This document shows, in pieces, positions 41,160 to 49,126 of a stretch of DNA of 64,000 nt; position 1 is the first letter of the stretch, and the number at the start of each line of letters is the position of its first letter. Under the pieces are notes generated by a model that did no database searches, was not told where the DNA came from, and saw only the letters and a list, made by a program, of their open reading frames with translations. The position numbers and the translations under genes were made by a program. This DNA comes from Candidatus Enterococcus murrayae (GTDB taxonomy: Bacteria > Bacillota > Bacilli > Lactobacillales > Enterococcaceae): contig NZ_JAFLVR010000035.1 of NCBI RefSeq assembly GCF_017315985.1, positions 121,278-185,277 on the forward strand. The letters are read 5' to 3'.

Positions 41160-41993
41160 TTACTTTCCTCCTAAAGCTAAGACGCGATCTACCGCATCTC
41201 CGTAGGTCTCCCCAAAAATATTCAGGTGAACCAGCAGATAATAAAGTTGGTAGATAGCCAGTCGATCTTGCCAACCTTCACGCATCGGCATAATTTCTTG
41301 ATAGCTGTCAATAAATTCATGACGGAAGCCGCCAAATAGTTGGGACATAGCAATATCCATTTCTCGATGACCATAAGAAACTGCCGGATCTACAAAGACC
41401 GGTCGGCCTTGCGTATCAAAAAAAGTATTGCCGCTCCAAAAATCGCCGTGCAATAAAGTTGGTTCAAAAGACATTGTACCCCATTTTTGATAAATCCACT
41501 CTTTAAATAACTGATAATTTTTTTCTCTGCGTGCCGTCCAATGGTTTCGCCCATTAGCAATTTCTATCTGGACCTCTAATCGATTTGTCAAATAAAAGTC
41601 CCACCAGTTATCTGAAGGCGTGTTGATCTGAGGCAATAGACCCATGAAATTATTTCTTTTATAACCAAACTTGATTGCTTTGATTTCGTGAAGCTTGCCA
41701 AGTTCATGAGCCAAGTCTTGTTGATTGCCTTCTCCAGGCTCGATCCACTCCATCAAAAGATACGCCGCATCGGCATAACTTCCATGCTGATAAACCTCTG
41801 GTACTCGCACTGCGTTTCCTAGTTCTGCTAATCCATCGACCTCCGCTTGAAAAAAATCTGCCGACATTTGCGGATGGTATTTCAAAAAATAATTATTTTT
41901 TCCATCTGTTACCCGATACGCCTGATTGATATCTCCGCCGCCAATCGGTATTGCTTTTGTTTGCATGTTTAAATAATTCAGCAACTCATCCAT
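41160..41993 (-). CDS. Fructosamine kinase family protein
   Basis: A 277-residue kinase-fold protein of the fructosamine-3-kinase family, which repairs glycated proteins or phosphorylates ketosamines. The catalytic loop is LLHGDFWSGNTFF, the metal motif VFVDPAVSYGHREMDIA. The N-lobe glycine-rich part is IGGGDINQAYRV. The substrate in bacteria is rarely known. Upstream is a protein phosphatase-like gene (12-nt gap), downstream the thioesterase. Confidence 0.92.
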   Translation of the reverse strand: MDELLNYLNMQTKAIPIGGGDINQAYRVTDGKNNYFLKYHPQMSADFFQAEVDGLAELGNAVRVPEVYQHGSYADAAYLLMEWIEPGEGNQQDLAHELGKLHEIKAIKFGYKRNNFMGLLPQINTPSDNWWDFYLTNRLEVQIEIANGRNHWTARREKNYQLFKEWIYQKWGTMSFEPTLLHGDFWSGNTFFDTQGRPVFVDPAVSYGHREMDIAMSQLFGGFRHEFIDSYQEIMPMREGWQDRLAIYQLYYLLVHLNIFGETYGDAVDRVLALGGK

Positions 41994-42005
41994 TTCGTCA
42001 ACTCC

Positions 42006-42791
42006 TTACAACAAATAGATTTTCTGCAGATCTTTGATTTCATGTGTGGATATCCCGATCCCTTCATGAACAAACTGTCCCACTGTTCCATAATGTTCTT
42101 TGATTTGTTCAAAACTAGTCTCTAAATAGACCTCCTTAGCAGACATCATATCTTCGATCCCGTGTAACGCCTCAGCTGATATACCTGCGAGCTCTGCTTT
42201 TTTGTACATCTCCTGTACGACTTTCTTTAAATACCGATTCGTCGCCAAATAATCTTCTACAATTGTTTCACTGTCCACGCCTAAGCAATGTAGCAAAAGT
42301 ATCGCCGCGAAGCCTGTCCGATCTTTTCCAGCTGTGCAATGAAAAAGTAGGCTCTCATCAGCTTTATGATTGTCTAATACTAAATCAAAAAATTTACGGT
42401 ATTGACCGCGAATGTGCTGATCAGTCACAAAATGCTTATACACTTCAACCATCTGTTGAAGGGCATTTTCACCATCCTGCATTCGCTGCATCATTTTTTT
42501 GGGCGAAGCCGATGCCGTTTCGGTCTCCTTGAGTGGGAAAATCGGTAAAAAAATATTCGAAGCCTCGGGTATTTCTTGATCAGGCTGGGCAGTTCGTTCC
42601 TCAAGTGAACGAAAATCAACAACTTTTTTGATACCGTACTCGCTTAAATATTGTTTATCCTGTGCGTCTAAGTGATTGATGTTAGCAGATCGGATCAATT
42701 TGCGATGGGCAACTTCTCGACCGTCCGTTGTTTCATAGCCACCCAATTCTCGTATGTTTTCAGCATGTCGAACAGCTAAATGTTTAGACAT
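42006..42791 (-). CDS. Tyrosine-protein phosphatase-like (Y_phosphatase3 family)
   Basis: A 261-residue dual-specificity-type phosphatase. The P-loop is FHCTAGKDRTG with the catalytic cysteine and arginine. The N-terminal NIRELGGYETTDGREV and VVDFRSLEER match the family to which LipA (Listeria) and related lipid or protein phosphatases belong. The actual substrate could be a phosphoprotein or a phosphoinositide-like lipid. The start MSKHLAVRHAEN is chosen because AAGGAGG precedes it. It begins a three-gene unit with the fructosamine kinase and thioesterase. Confidence 0.88.
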   Translation of the reverse strand: MSKHLAVRHAENIRELGGYETTDGREVAHRKLIRSANINHLDAQDKQYLSEYGIKKVVDFRSLEERTAQPDQEIPEASNIFLPIFPLKETETASASPKKMMQRMQDGENALQQMVEVYKHFVTDQHIRGQYRKFFDLVLDNHKADESLLFHCTAGKDRTGFAAILLLHCLGVDSETIVEDYLATNRYLKKVVQEMYKKAELAGISAEALHGIEDMMSAKEVYLETSFEQIKEHYGTVGQFVHEGIGISTHEIKDLQKIYLL

Positions 42792-42816
42792 CCAACCAAC
42801 CTCCTTTTTGCTAAAA

Positions 42817-42825
42817 GTATAGCAC
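42817..42825 (-). promoter_or_regulatory. Promoter of phosphatase-kinase-thioesterase unit (extended -10)
   Basis: Minus-strand TGCTATACT, about 25 nt ahead of the start codon. The -35 is weak. Confidence 0.5.
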
Positions 42826-42939
42826 ATCAAAAAAGAAAACGCTTTTCATAATAGAAACAACATTGTGTCAAGAATGTGTGCTCCTCCGTTCCCACAGCAC
42901 TTTATTAGAGGAAATTTTACCTTATGATCATACAAAAAA

Positions 42940-43050
42940 GGCCTCACGAACTTGCTCAACTTTTGAACAATAAGACCAAAATATTTCTAAATTGCTTCTC
43001 AAATTTCGAAATATTTTTGCTTATTGCCGATAAAGTTAGTTCGTGAAGCC
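42940..43050 (-). repeat. 111-nt imperfect palindrome downstream of pepC
   Basis: Outer arms GGCTTCACGAACT and AGTTCGTGAGGCC pair almost completely. Further in, CAATAAG pairs with CTTATTG and AAATATTTC with GAAATATTT, around a loop of about 20 nt. On the minus strand it is followed by TTTTTT, so as RNA it would end the pepC transcript. Its size is far above an ordinary terminator and the arms are uneven, as in a miniature element or a small RNA. No second copy was noticed in the window. Confidence 0.6.
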
Positions 43051-43111
43051 GAACATGGATATACCTGCTGCAAAGCGATTTATTCATGTGAAAATTATAT
43101 ACTTTTTAGTA

Positions 43112-44440
43112 TTAAGCTAATGCTCCCATGGGATCCCATGGTGACAAAATGGTCGGTTCTGCTTCAAAAGCAGCTAATTGTTCTGGTGTCAAAAGTTCTT
43201 TCCGAACAACGATTTGATACGTATACTCGTCCATCCATTCATCACTCATTACAAAGAAACCTTTGTCACCAACTTTTTCACCCCAGCTATTTTCGACTTT
43301 CCATTTTTTCGCTTGATTATCAATCAAATCTACACCCGTTAGTACCATCGCATGAGTCATCAAACTTTCGCCGTAGTCTAACCGTTCTGCTTTAGTCATT
43401 GTCAGATCAACATCAAATAGGTCCTCAACATCATAGGCATCTAAAGCCATAATGCCGCTGTCCCGAGTAGATGACTGGCCTACATCACAGCCAAACCAAA
43501 CAGATTCGCCTTGCTCTAGCTGTTTGATCGCCAACGCTTTGAAGTCATTCATTTCAAGGTTCAAGTATTTCACTTGTTTCCCATCAACTACATTTCCTAA
43601 CATATCCACAGTGTATGACTTCATAAAAGGCTTATCTTCCGTTGGCGCATTGATGATACTAACATAATCATCTAAATCCACTCCTACGTATTTCTCATAG
43701 AAGCTTTGAGGCGTCAATCCTCTATCTAAATGATAGTTTTTTTCATCATCGCGATATTCGAAATCAAATACAGTTGGAGGTGTCCCTAATGAGATCGCTA
43801 AAAGATTATAGACTTCTTGCAGCATCGCCTCACGGTTGGCTTGTATTTCTTCAGAAGTAGCATCTTCTGCCACCATTTGTCGCAATAGAACGGCATGTTT
43901 GCGTAACAATTTGTTCAAATAATTGTTTAAATCACGTGAATTCGAGCTGTTGCTGCTTTCTGGCATTACACTTTTCGGTACGACACCATATTTTTGGAAA
44001 AGCGACACGATCATGTCCCATTGTCCACCATCTTGTTGGGGTGTTTGCAGTAAAAAGGCTACTTCTCGACTCGCCACGGACTGTTCTGCTGTATTTAAAA
44101 TATTCTCATAGAAATAATTCGCTTTTTCATATTTATCCCAAAAGAAAGTATAGTTTTGGGAAAGTTCAAAATCCTTCAACTGAAATGTCGTCAATAATTT
44201 ATGGCGGAAGGTATTCAGCGCCGCAAACATCCAGCAGCGTCCAGATTGTTTTTGATTTGCTACTTTTCCAGTTGCAAGATCAATTGAGAAAACCGGCGTA
44301 TTCTCAACATGTGTCTGTATATTCTCTGCTGAAGCTCGAATACCATTTTTTACTACGCCTCGCTGCAGCGCGACTTGTTTTGAGTTTTTAGCAAAAGCTT
44401 CACGAAAAGCGTGGGTTCGTTCATTAGTAATTTTTGACAT
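43112..44440 (-). CDS. pepC: Aminopeptidase C (bleomycin hydrolase family)
   Basis: A 442-residue cytoplasmic cysteine aminopeptidase (peptidase C1B) that trims peptides. The catalytic cysteine is residue 69 in QKQSGRCWMFAALN, the histidine in THAMVLTGV and the asparagine in VENSWGEKVG. The C-terminus DPMGALA is the arm that blocks the active site of the hexamer and confers aminopeptidase action. The start MSKITNERTHAF is chosen because AGGAGG lies about 10 nt ahead. The gene has a good promoter and is monocistronic. Confidence 0.96.
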   Translation of the reverse strand: MSKITNERTHAFREAFAKNSKQVALQRGVVKNGIRASAENIQTHVENTPVFSIDLATGKVANQKQSGRCWMFAALNTFRHKLLTTFQLKDFELSQNYTFFWDKYEKANYFYENILNTAEQSVASREVAFLLQTPQQDGGQWDMIVSLFQKYGVVPKSVMPESSNSSNSRDLNNYLNKLLRKHAVLLRQMVAEDATSEEIQANREAMLQEVYNLLAISLGTPPTVFDFEYRDDEKNYHLDRGLTPQSFYEKYVGVDLDDYVSIINAPTEDKPFMKSYTVDMLGNVVDGKQVKYLNLEMNDFKALAIKQLEQGESVWFGCDVGQSSTRDSGIMALDAYDVEDLFDVDLTMTKAERLDYGESLMTHAMVLTGVDLIDNQAKKWKVENSWGEKVGDKGFFVMSDEWMDEYTYQIVVRKELLTPEQLAAFEAEPTILSPWDPMGALA

Positions 44441-44464
44441 AAAAAAAACGCCTCCTTGCACCTC

Positions 44465-44493
44465 ATTTTACGCTTAATGGGGCAAAGAGACAA
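44465..44493 (-). promoter_or_regulatory. pepC promoter
   Basis: Minus-strand TTGTCT, 17-nt spacer and TAAAAT, about 25 nt ahead of the start codon. Confidence 0.65.
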
Positions 44494-44498
44494 TTAGT

Positions 44499-45470
44499 TT
44501 ACAAACTCGGCTGTAAAACCCGTTTTCCTTTTTTTATCCATTGACCAACACGTCTGCTTGATAAGGCTGCGGTCAGCAGCATGCTGCCTATAAATAATAA
44601 GACTAGCTCTAGCGAACTGATTTCAAAATCATACTCCAGTGCTCGCAATCCCTTGACTAAAAAACCATGGAGCAAATAGACCGTTAACGTATTTTTTCCC
44701 CAATTAGAGAAAAAATGACGTTCTTTTGGAACCAACAGTAAAAAGGCAATAATTCCAATCAAACCTGCCACGAAAAAGAGCAAGCGTTGCGGTCCGCCGA
44801 GTAGTGGATGAGCCAAGTAATCCTCATAAGGTTTAGACCCAAAGACCCAATACTTGTTGATCAAATCATTTCCCTGAATAAACAGAAACAGGCCGCTAAA
44901 CAAGAGGAGCGCCATCCATTTCTTAGGATAGGCTTTCAACTTTTCGACCCAGCTTTTCGGGATTACATATCCCACCATAAAATAAGGAAAAAAAGCCAAT
45001 GTTCGTTGAATCGCTAAATAACGATCAAAAATCGGGAAGTACCCAACCAAGAGTGCAAGAATCACACTTCCTATCAAAACCTGCTTCACAGAAAAATAGT
45101 TTATTAAGTGTAGCAGGACGTTCCATCCGAACAAACTCAATAAAAACCAAAGCGACCATTGCGGAATTCCAAGATCCAAACTAAAAGAGTCCTGCAGGCC
45201 AATTAAGGTGTAATAGCATGAATAAAGTACTTGGAAAAAAAGATATGGAAGCAATAACTTCTTCACTAAACTCATAATTGGCTTGGGGCCATTTTTAGCG
45301 AAATATCCTGAAATCAGAATAAACGCTGGCATGTGAAAAGTAAAAATGAAATAGTACAAGTCATTGTACAATGGGTGATCATCCATGAATGGCTGCAAAA
45401 AGTGCCCAAACACAACTAAAATCATCAAAAAAAGTTTTGCATTGTCAAAATAGGCATCACGTTTTTCCAT
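44499..45470 (-). CDS. Membrane acyltransferase family 3 protein (fucose 4-O-acetylase-like)
   Basis: A 323-residue integral membrane protein with about ten hydrophobic helices. The N-terminal motif RDAYFDNAKLFLMILVVFGH has the histidine conserved in acyltransferase family 3, and YYFIFTFHMPAFILISGYF is the second conserved block. Related proteins O-acetylate cell-surface glycans. The acceptor here is unknown. The start MEKRDAYFDN is chosen because AAGGAGGGACAGG precedes it. It has its own promoter. Confidence 0.88.
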   Translation of the reverse strand: MEKRDAYFDNAKLFLMILVVFGHFLQPFMDDHPLYNDLYYFIFTFHMPAFILISGYFAKNGPKPIMSLVKKLLLPYLFFQVLYSCYYTLIGLQDSFSLDLGIPQWSLWFLLSLFGWNVLLHLINYFSVKQVLIGSVILALLVGYFPIFDRYLAIQRTLAFFPYFMVGYVIPKSWVEKLKAYPKKWMALLLFSGLFLFIQGNDLINKYWVFGSKPYEDYLAHPLLGGPQRLLFFVAGLIGIIAFLLLVPKERHFFSNWGKNTLTVYLLHGFLVKGLRALEYDFEISSLELVLLFIGSMLLTAALSSRRVGQWIKKGKRVLQPSL

Positions 45471-45492
45471 CCTGTCCCTCCTTATCATTATT

Positions 45493-45521
45493 AGTATAAC
45501 GAGGTTTTTTTTTAGTTTCAA
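45493..45521 (-). promoter_or_regulatory. Promoter of the acyltransferase gene
   Basis: Minus-strand TTGAAA, 17-nt spacer and TATACT, about 20 nt before the start codon. Confidence 0.7.
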
Positions 45522-45623
45522 AGAGATCACACTAGTTTAGAAAAAGATCATGTTTTCCTCAATATTTCTCTCACATTTAACACGTTTATTCATGAAAAAT
45601 TCACTTTTTAGGTGTAAAAAAAT

Positions 45624-45647
45624 AGAGACAATCAAATGATCGTCTCT
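45624..45647 (-). terminator. Terminator of tRNA-Asn
   Basis: AGAGACGATCA pairs with TGATTGTCTCT (one G-U), followed by ATTTTTTT on the minus strand. Confidence 0.88.
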
Positions 45648-45652
45648 AGCAA

Positions 45653-45726
45653 CTCCGGCAGTAGGACTCGAACCTACGACATCATGATTAACAGTCATGC
45701 GCTACTACCAACTGAGCTATGCCGGA
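45653..45726 (-). tRNA. tRNA-Asn (anticodon GUU)
   Basis: Acceptor TCCGGCA pairs with TGCCGGA, the anticodon stem CATGA with TCATG around CTGTTAA, and the T-arm has GGTTCGAGTCC. The 3' CCA is not encoded. It has its own promoter and terminator, so it is a single-gene unit. Confidence 0.96.
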
Positions 45727-45739
45727 AGAATACTTTATT

Positions 45740-45768
45740 ATAATATCAATTTTTAAATCATCATGCAA
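45740..45768 (-). promoter_or_regulatory. tRNA-Asn promoter
   Basis: Minus-strand TTGCAT, 17-nt spacer and TATTAT, 13 nt before the mature tRNA. Confidence 0.55.
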
Positions 45769-45785
45769 TCCTAAATGTTCAATAT

Positions 45786-45814
45786 TTGATTGAGCTGTAG
45801 GATAAATCTATTTT
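45786..45814 (+). promoter_or_regulatory. Promoter of the serine hydrolase gene
   Basis: TTGATT, 17-nt spacer and TATTTT, about 20 nt before the start codon. Confidence 0.5.
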
Positions 45815-45835
45815 AAGAGAACTAGAGGAATTTTT

Positions 45836-46987
45836 ATGCCAAGAAGACTCCATCAAAAAAGAAAAAATCATAGACCGAAAATCGGTCTCTTTATCCTAAT
45901 AATCATCCTTCTAACAATAAGTGGGATTTACATTGAACATATTCGCAATCAGCACAGCGCTGTAGAAAAGGCTGCTTCTGCTAAGCTAACCCACTCACCC
46001 GACACCACAGCTGCACAGATAGTCGAGCCTAAAGATGCTGTTTCTGCCCGTATTGAACAGGCACTAGTAGAAAAAAACTTCAGTGGAACTATTCTGATCT
46101 TTCGACACGGTCAAATAATTTTGAACAAAGCTTATGGCTGGAAAAATCAAGCAAAAAGAATCCAGAATACAGTCGACACACAATACTGTATCGGCTCTGT
46201 TCAAAAAGGCCAAACTGCCTATCTAATCATGCAAGCAGTCAAGGCTGGTAAATTACGCTTGAACGAAAAGCTAAGTACGTTTTTCCCACAAATACCTAAC
46301 AGTAAAAACATCTCTATTAAAGACATGTTAAACATGAGCTCTGGCTTACGTATTGATGAAAAAAGAATCGGTGCCTTAAAGACGACGGATACAAAAGAAA
46401 TACTAAATGAAACCATCCGCCAAACAACTGTAGCTCAAGATGCTGGTTATTCTTACCAACCGGTAAATTATGTCCTATTGGCAGGTATTTTAGAAAAGCT
46501 TTATCAAACAGACTATAATACTTTGTTTGATAAAATAATTAAGGTGCCGATGAAATTGAATGAAACTAGTTTTTATTCAGAGAAAAATACAAATCAGACA
46601 CTCTCCTACTCTCTATCCGCTGCCGGTCCAATCTACACTCCAACAGCCGCCTCTTCCTATGCAGATGAGTTAGGAACAGGGAATGTTTTTATGTCAGCAA
46701 AAGATTTGTATACTTATCTTCAGGCGCTTTTCAATGATCAGTTCTTAACGAATCCTGAACGGACTAAGCTATGGTATGCTTATCCAGGCGAAAAATATGC
46801 CAGCGGTCTCTACAATATGACAAATAGTTATCACACACGCGGTGTTAAAGCTCGCTTTGAAACAGTTGCTGATTTTTCTAAGGATGGACAAGATGGTGTT
46901 CTTCTACTTTCAAACGTTTGGAATCAGCCTAAGGGGTACAACAATCTTGCTGGTCAATTGTATAAAATAGTCGCCACTAACACCTAA
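45836..46987 (+). CDS. Membrane-anchored serine hydrolase (class C beta-lactamase-like)
   Basis: A 383-residue protein with a basic start and one membrane helix (about 16 to 34, IGLFILIIILLTISGIYIEH), then an extracytoplasmic domain of the beta-lactamase family (PF00144). The SxxK motif is GSVQK. The second motif, usually YxN, reads YQP in YSYQPVNYV, so the asparagine is replaced. These proteins act as D-alanyl-D-alanine or other peptidases, or esterases, rather than true beta-lactamases. Role unknown; a cell-wall function is likely from location. AGAGGAATTTTT precedes the ATG. Confidence 0.87.
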   Translation: MPRRLHQKRKNHRPKIGLFILIIILLTISGIYIEHIRNQHSAVEKAASAKLTHSPDTTAAQIVEPKDAVSARIEQALVEKNFSGTILIFRHGQIILNKAYGWKNQAKRIQNTVDTQYCIGSVQKGQTAYLIMQAVKAGKLRLNEKLSTFFPQIPNSKNISIKDMLNMSSGLRIDEKRIGALKTTDTKEILNETIRQTTVAQDAGYSYQPVNYVLLAGILEKLYQTDYNTLFDKIIKVPMKLNETSFYSEKNTNQTLSYSLSAAGPIYTPTAASSYADELGTGNVFMSAKDLYTYLQALFNDQFLTNPERTKLWYAYPGEKYASGLYNMTNSYHTRGVKARFETVADFSKDGQDGVLLLSNVWNQPKGYNNLAGQLYKIVATNT

Positions 46988-47003
46988 TGACGACTATTTT
47001 ATA
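46961..47003 (+). terminator. Terminator-like inverted repeat at the serine hydrolase 3' end
   Basis: TATAAAATAGTCG pairs perfectly (13 bp) with CGACTATTTTATA around a 17-nt loop. The left arm lies in the last codons of the gene. There is no clean U tract after the stem beyond its own TTTTATA. Confidence 0.5.
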
Positions 47004-47051
47004 AATAATTCACATCAGACTTTTCTAATCAGTTTTTTTATACTCAGGGAG

Positions 47052-47080
47052 TTGACAAACAGCCTTTACTTCGCTATTCT
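47052..47080 (+). promoter_or_regulatory. tRNA-Thr promoter
   Basis: TTGACA, 17-nt spacer and TATTCT, 22 nt before the mature tRNA. Confidence 0.75.
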
Positions 47081-47102
47081 ATATCTTGTGTTAAATAACT
47101 AT

Positions 47103-47175
47103 GCCGCCTTAGCTCAGCTGGTAGAGCGCCACCATGGTAAGGTGGAGGTCGTCGGTTCAAGCCCGACAGGTGGCT
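47103..47175 (+). tRNA. tRNA-Thr (anticodon GGU)
   Basis: Acceptor GCCGCCT pairs with AGGTGGC (one G-U), the anticodon stem CCACC with GGTGG around ATGGTAA, and the T-arm has GGTTCAAGCCC. CCA is not encoded. Single-gene unit. Confidence 0.95.
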
Positions 47176-47180
47176 CTTCT

Positions 47181-47211
47181 AAAACCTTGAGAAATCAAGG
47201 TTTTTTTATTT
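47181..47211 (+). terminator. Terminator of tRNA-Thr
   Basis: AAAACCTTGA pairs with TCAAGGTTTT around GAAA, followed by further T residues. The 3' arm overlaps the end of the convergent PAP2 gene. Confidence 0.88.
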
Positions 47212-47851
47212 TATCTATATTTCTTTCGAGCATACCAGCATAACATGAGGCAACTGATAAGCCTAAAAGAATCCCTCCAAAAATATCTGTGATCCAGTGT
47301 ACCCCTGATAACAGTCTTCCTATGACTAGGAAAAATAGCCCAATCAAGCAAAGATAGGATACAATTTCTTTTATCCTGCTTTGATCTTTCAACACACAAA
47401 AAGCAGTGAGTAAGACTGTAATTGCAAGAAATGTATGACTTGATGGATAAGAAGGCTCCAATTGTCCCTCCACTAAGATCGGTCGATAATTAATGACTAC
47501 GTGTTCAAAAAAGATATAGACAGCAGCTATCCCGGCATAAACAAAGCCTAAATAGAGGATCTCTTGATCGACTAATGACATTTTCTTACGCGTAATTAGC
47601 TGCCAAAATCCGTAAATGGCAAAACAGCTCACGACCAATAATGGGAAAATTCCTATTATTTCTGTCACACGGTACCAGAACAAGTTCGTTCCAATTATAT
47701 TCAGAAAATATTTATTGATCGTTGCAAATCCTACCTCAGACTGTTTCGGCCCCACCTTTTGTACGTCGATTACTTTCAAACTAATTGTATATATAACAAA
47801 AAGTAAAAATAATCCTATAGCGTTTCTCAATCGTTTCAGCTTTTTACTCAT
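47195..47851 (-). CDS. PAP2 superfamily phosphatase
   Basis: A 218-residue membrane phosphatase with about six helices. The three PAP2 signature parts are present: a variant first motif near NYRPILVEG, the central SYPSSHTF and GRLLSGVHWITDIFGG with the catalytic histidine. Such enzymes dephosphorylate undecaprenyl pyrophosphate or phosphatidylglycerol phosphate at the outer membrane face. The substrate here is not determined. The start MSKKLKRLRNAI is used because AGGAGAAAAGTCT precedes it. The XRE-type regulator gene upstream is separated by a strong hairpin. Confidence 0.9.
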   Translation of the reverse strand: MSKKLKRLRNAIGLFLLFVIYTISLKVIDVQKVGPKQSEVGFATINKYFLNIIGTNLFWYRVTEIIGIFPLLVVSCFAIYGFWQLITRKKMSLVDQEILYLGFVYAGIAAVYIFFEHVVINYRPILVEGQLEPSYPSSHTFLAITVLLTAFCVLKDQSRIKEIVSYLCLIGLFFLVIGRLLSGVHWITDIFGGILLGLSVASCYAGMLERNIDKIKKP

Positions 47852-47927
47852 AGACTTTTCTCCTAACTCTTCTATTTGGATGTTATCCAAACAAAAAGTA
47901 TCAGAATCGTCTAAGTACAAAAAGAAT

Positions 47928-47955
47928 CGCATCGTCACTGGTATGTGACGATGCG
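47928..47955 (-). terminator. Terminator of the XRE regulator gene
   Basis: CGCATCGTCAC pairs perfectly with GTGACGATGCG around ATACCA, followed by ATTCTTTTT on the minus strand. Confidence 0.85.
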
Positions 47956-47957
47956 TA

Positions 47958-48551
47958 TCAACGCTTATCTAACGCGCTTAATCCTTTGACAGCTAAAATT
48001 ATCAATAGATAGGTTGAAGGGTAAGGATGCCTAGTCATAATAAAAAGTAATGTACCGAACAACGTTAAAATCAAAGAAATTTTTATGACAGATGTCTGAT
48101 CGCTGGTAGCAAACATAATTTCGTAGACCCCAAACAACGTAGTTAAAATAATAAAAATTGAAAGTATAATCTTTAATGCTGCCGTTTCAGGCGACAATTG
48201 CAACATCGAAACAAAAACAATGCGGCTTTCTTGGGTTTGAGCAAAAATAGGCAAAAAAAGCAATAAACCGGTCATGCAATCTAGGATTCCCAACAACAGA
48301 CGCTGAAATTTCTGTTGCTGCTTTTTCTTATCATTTTCAGCAATTGAGATTAACTCACTATTAGAAAGCAGCTCATCAATTGATACATCAAAAACTTGAG
48401 AAATTGCCTTTAATGACTCGATGCTGGGAAATCCTCTTCCCGATTCCCATTTTGAAATTGCAGTTCGTGAGATAAACAGCTTCTCAGCTAATTCTTCTTG
48501 CGTCCAATGCTTACTTTGGCGTAATTGTTTCAGTTTTTCGTTAAAATCCAC
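47958..48551 (-). CDS. XRE-family regulator with C-terminal membrane domain
   Basis: A 197-residue protein. The N-terminal helix-turn-helix (about 5 to 60) has WTQEELAEKLFISRTAISKWESGRGFP. The C-terminal half has three to four hydrophobic helices, so the DNA-binding domain is tethered to the membrane. Such membrane-bound XRE proteins are common in Firmicutes; few are characterised. The start is a GTG giving MDFNEKLKQL, because AGGAGAG lies 5 nt ahead. Neighbouring PAP2 gene on the same strand may be a target. Confidence 0.87.
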   Translation of the reverse strand: MDFNEKLKQLRQSKHWTQEELAEKLFISRTAISKWESGRGFPSIESLKAISQVFDVSIDELLSNSELISIAENDKKKQQQKFQRLLLGILDCMTGLLLFLPIFAQTQESRIVFVSMLQLSPETAALKIILSIFIILTTLFGVYEIMFATSDQTSVIKISLILTLFGTLLFIMTRHPYPSTYLLIILAVKGLSALDKR

Positions 48552-48574
48552 TCTAACTCTCCTATCCATCTTGC

Positions 48575-48583
48575 TTTATACCA
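48575..48583 (-). promoter_or_regulatory. Promoter of the XRE regulator gene (extended -10)
   Basis: Minus-strand TGGTATAAA. No good -35. The leader would be about 17 nt. Confidence 0.4.
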
Positions 48584-48623
48584 AGCATAGCATACTAAAA
48601 TGGAACTTTTACAGTAAGAAAAA

Positions 48624-48644
48624 GCCAGAGAAACATTCTCTGAC
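48624..48644 (-). terminator. Terminator of the bgaC-PTS operon
   Basis: GTCAGAGAA pairs with TTCTCTGGC around TGT (one G-U), followed by TTTTTC on the minus strand. Confidence 0.8.
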
Positions 48645-48669
48645 TCTTCCTGAGTATTAATTTTTTAAT

Positions 48670-49071
48670 TTACTCGTCTTCATCATCATCACTGTTGATT
48701 CGTTCATTGACATGACAAATATTACTTGCGGCTGATTCGACTAAGGCCATCTCAGTCCCGATTAATTCACTATTAATGAAATCAATGACCATCGGCATAT
48801 TCATTCCAGCATATAAATCGATGGATTGACCTTCTAAAATCATGTGGGAAACAACATTACAAGGCGTTCCACCCATTAAATCTGCCAATACAACAAATTC
48901 ATCTAATTCAGCAATCACCGCTTCGAATTTAGTGCGAAAATCTTCTGCTGATTCTGAAGGAAGTAATCCTACTGTATAAATATTTTCCTGAGGTCCCATG
49001 ATCATTTCCGTACTCTTTTTTAATTCTTCGCAAAAGAGTCCATGGCTGACTAAAACTAAATTTTTACTCAT
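48670..49071 (-). CDS. PTS mannose-family EIIA component
   Basis: A 133-residue cytoplasmic phosphocarrier of the mannose/fructose/sorbose PTS family. The phosphorylated histidine is His10 in LVLVSHGLF. ADLMGGTPCNVV is the second family block. It takes phosphate from HPr and passes it to EIIB. The C-terminus is an unusual acidic run (NSDDDEDE). AGGAGAAAATAA precedes the ATG. It is the last gene of the operon; EIID, EIIC and EIIB lie upstream. Specificity is discussed under the GH35 gene. Confidence 0.93.
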   Translation of the reverse strand: MSKNLVLVSHGLFCEELKKSTEMIMGPQENIYTVGLLPSESAEDFRTKFEAVIAELDEFVVLADLMGGTPCNVVSHMILEGQSIDLYAGMNMPMVIDFINSELIGTEMALVESAASNICHVNERINSDDDEDE

Positions 49072-49126
49072 TTATTTTCTCCTAGTTCTTCTAATGTACC
49101 AAATCTAAATAAGTCGTCTATTCGAA

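Noticed and set aside
42830..42850. GAAAAGCGTTTTC upstream of the phosphatase gene as a cre site.
   Set aside because: The palindrome has an odd centre, so the CG core is out of register with the TG and CA ends of the CcpA consensus.
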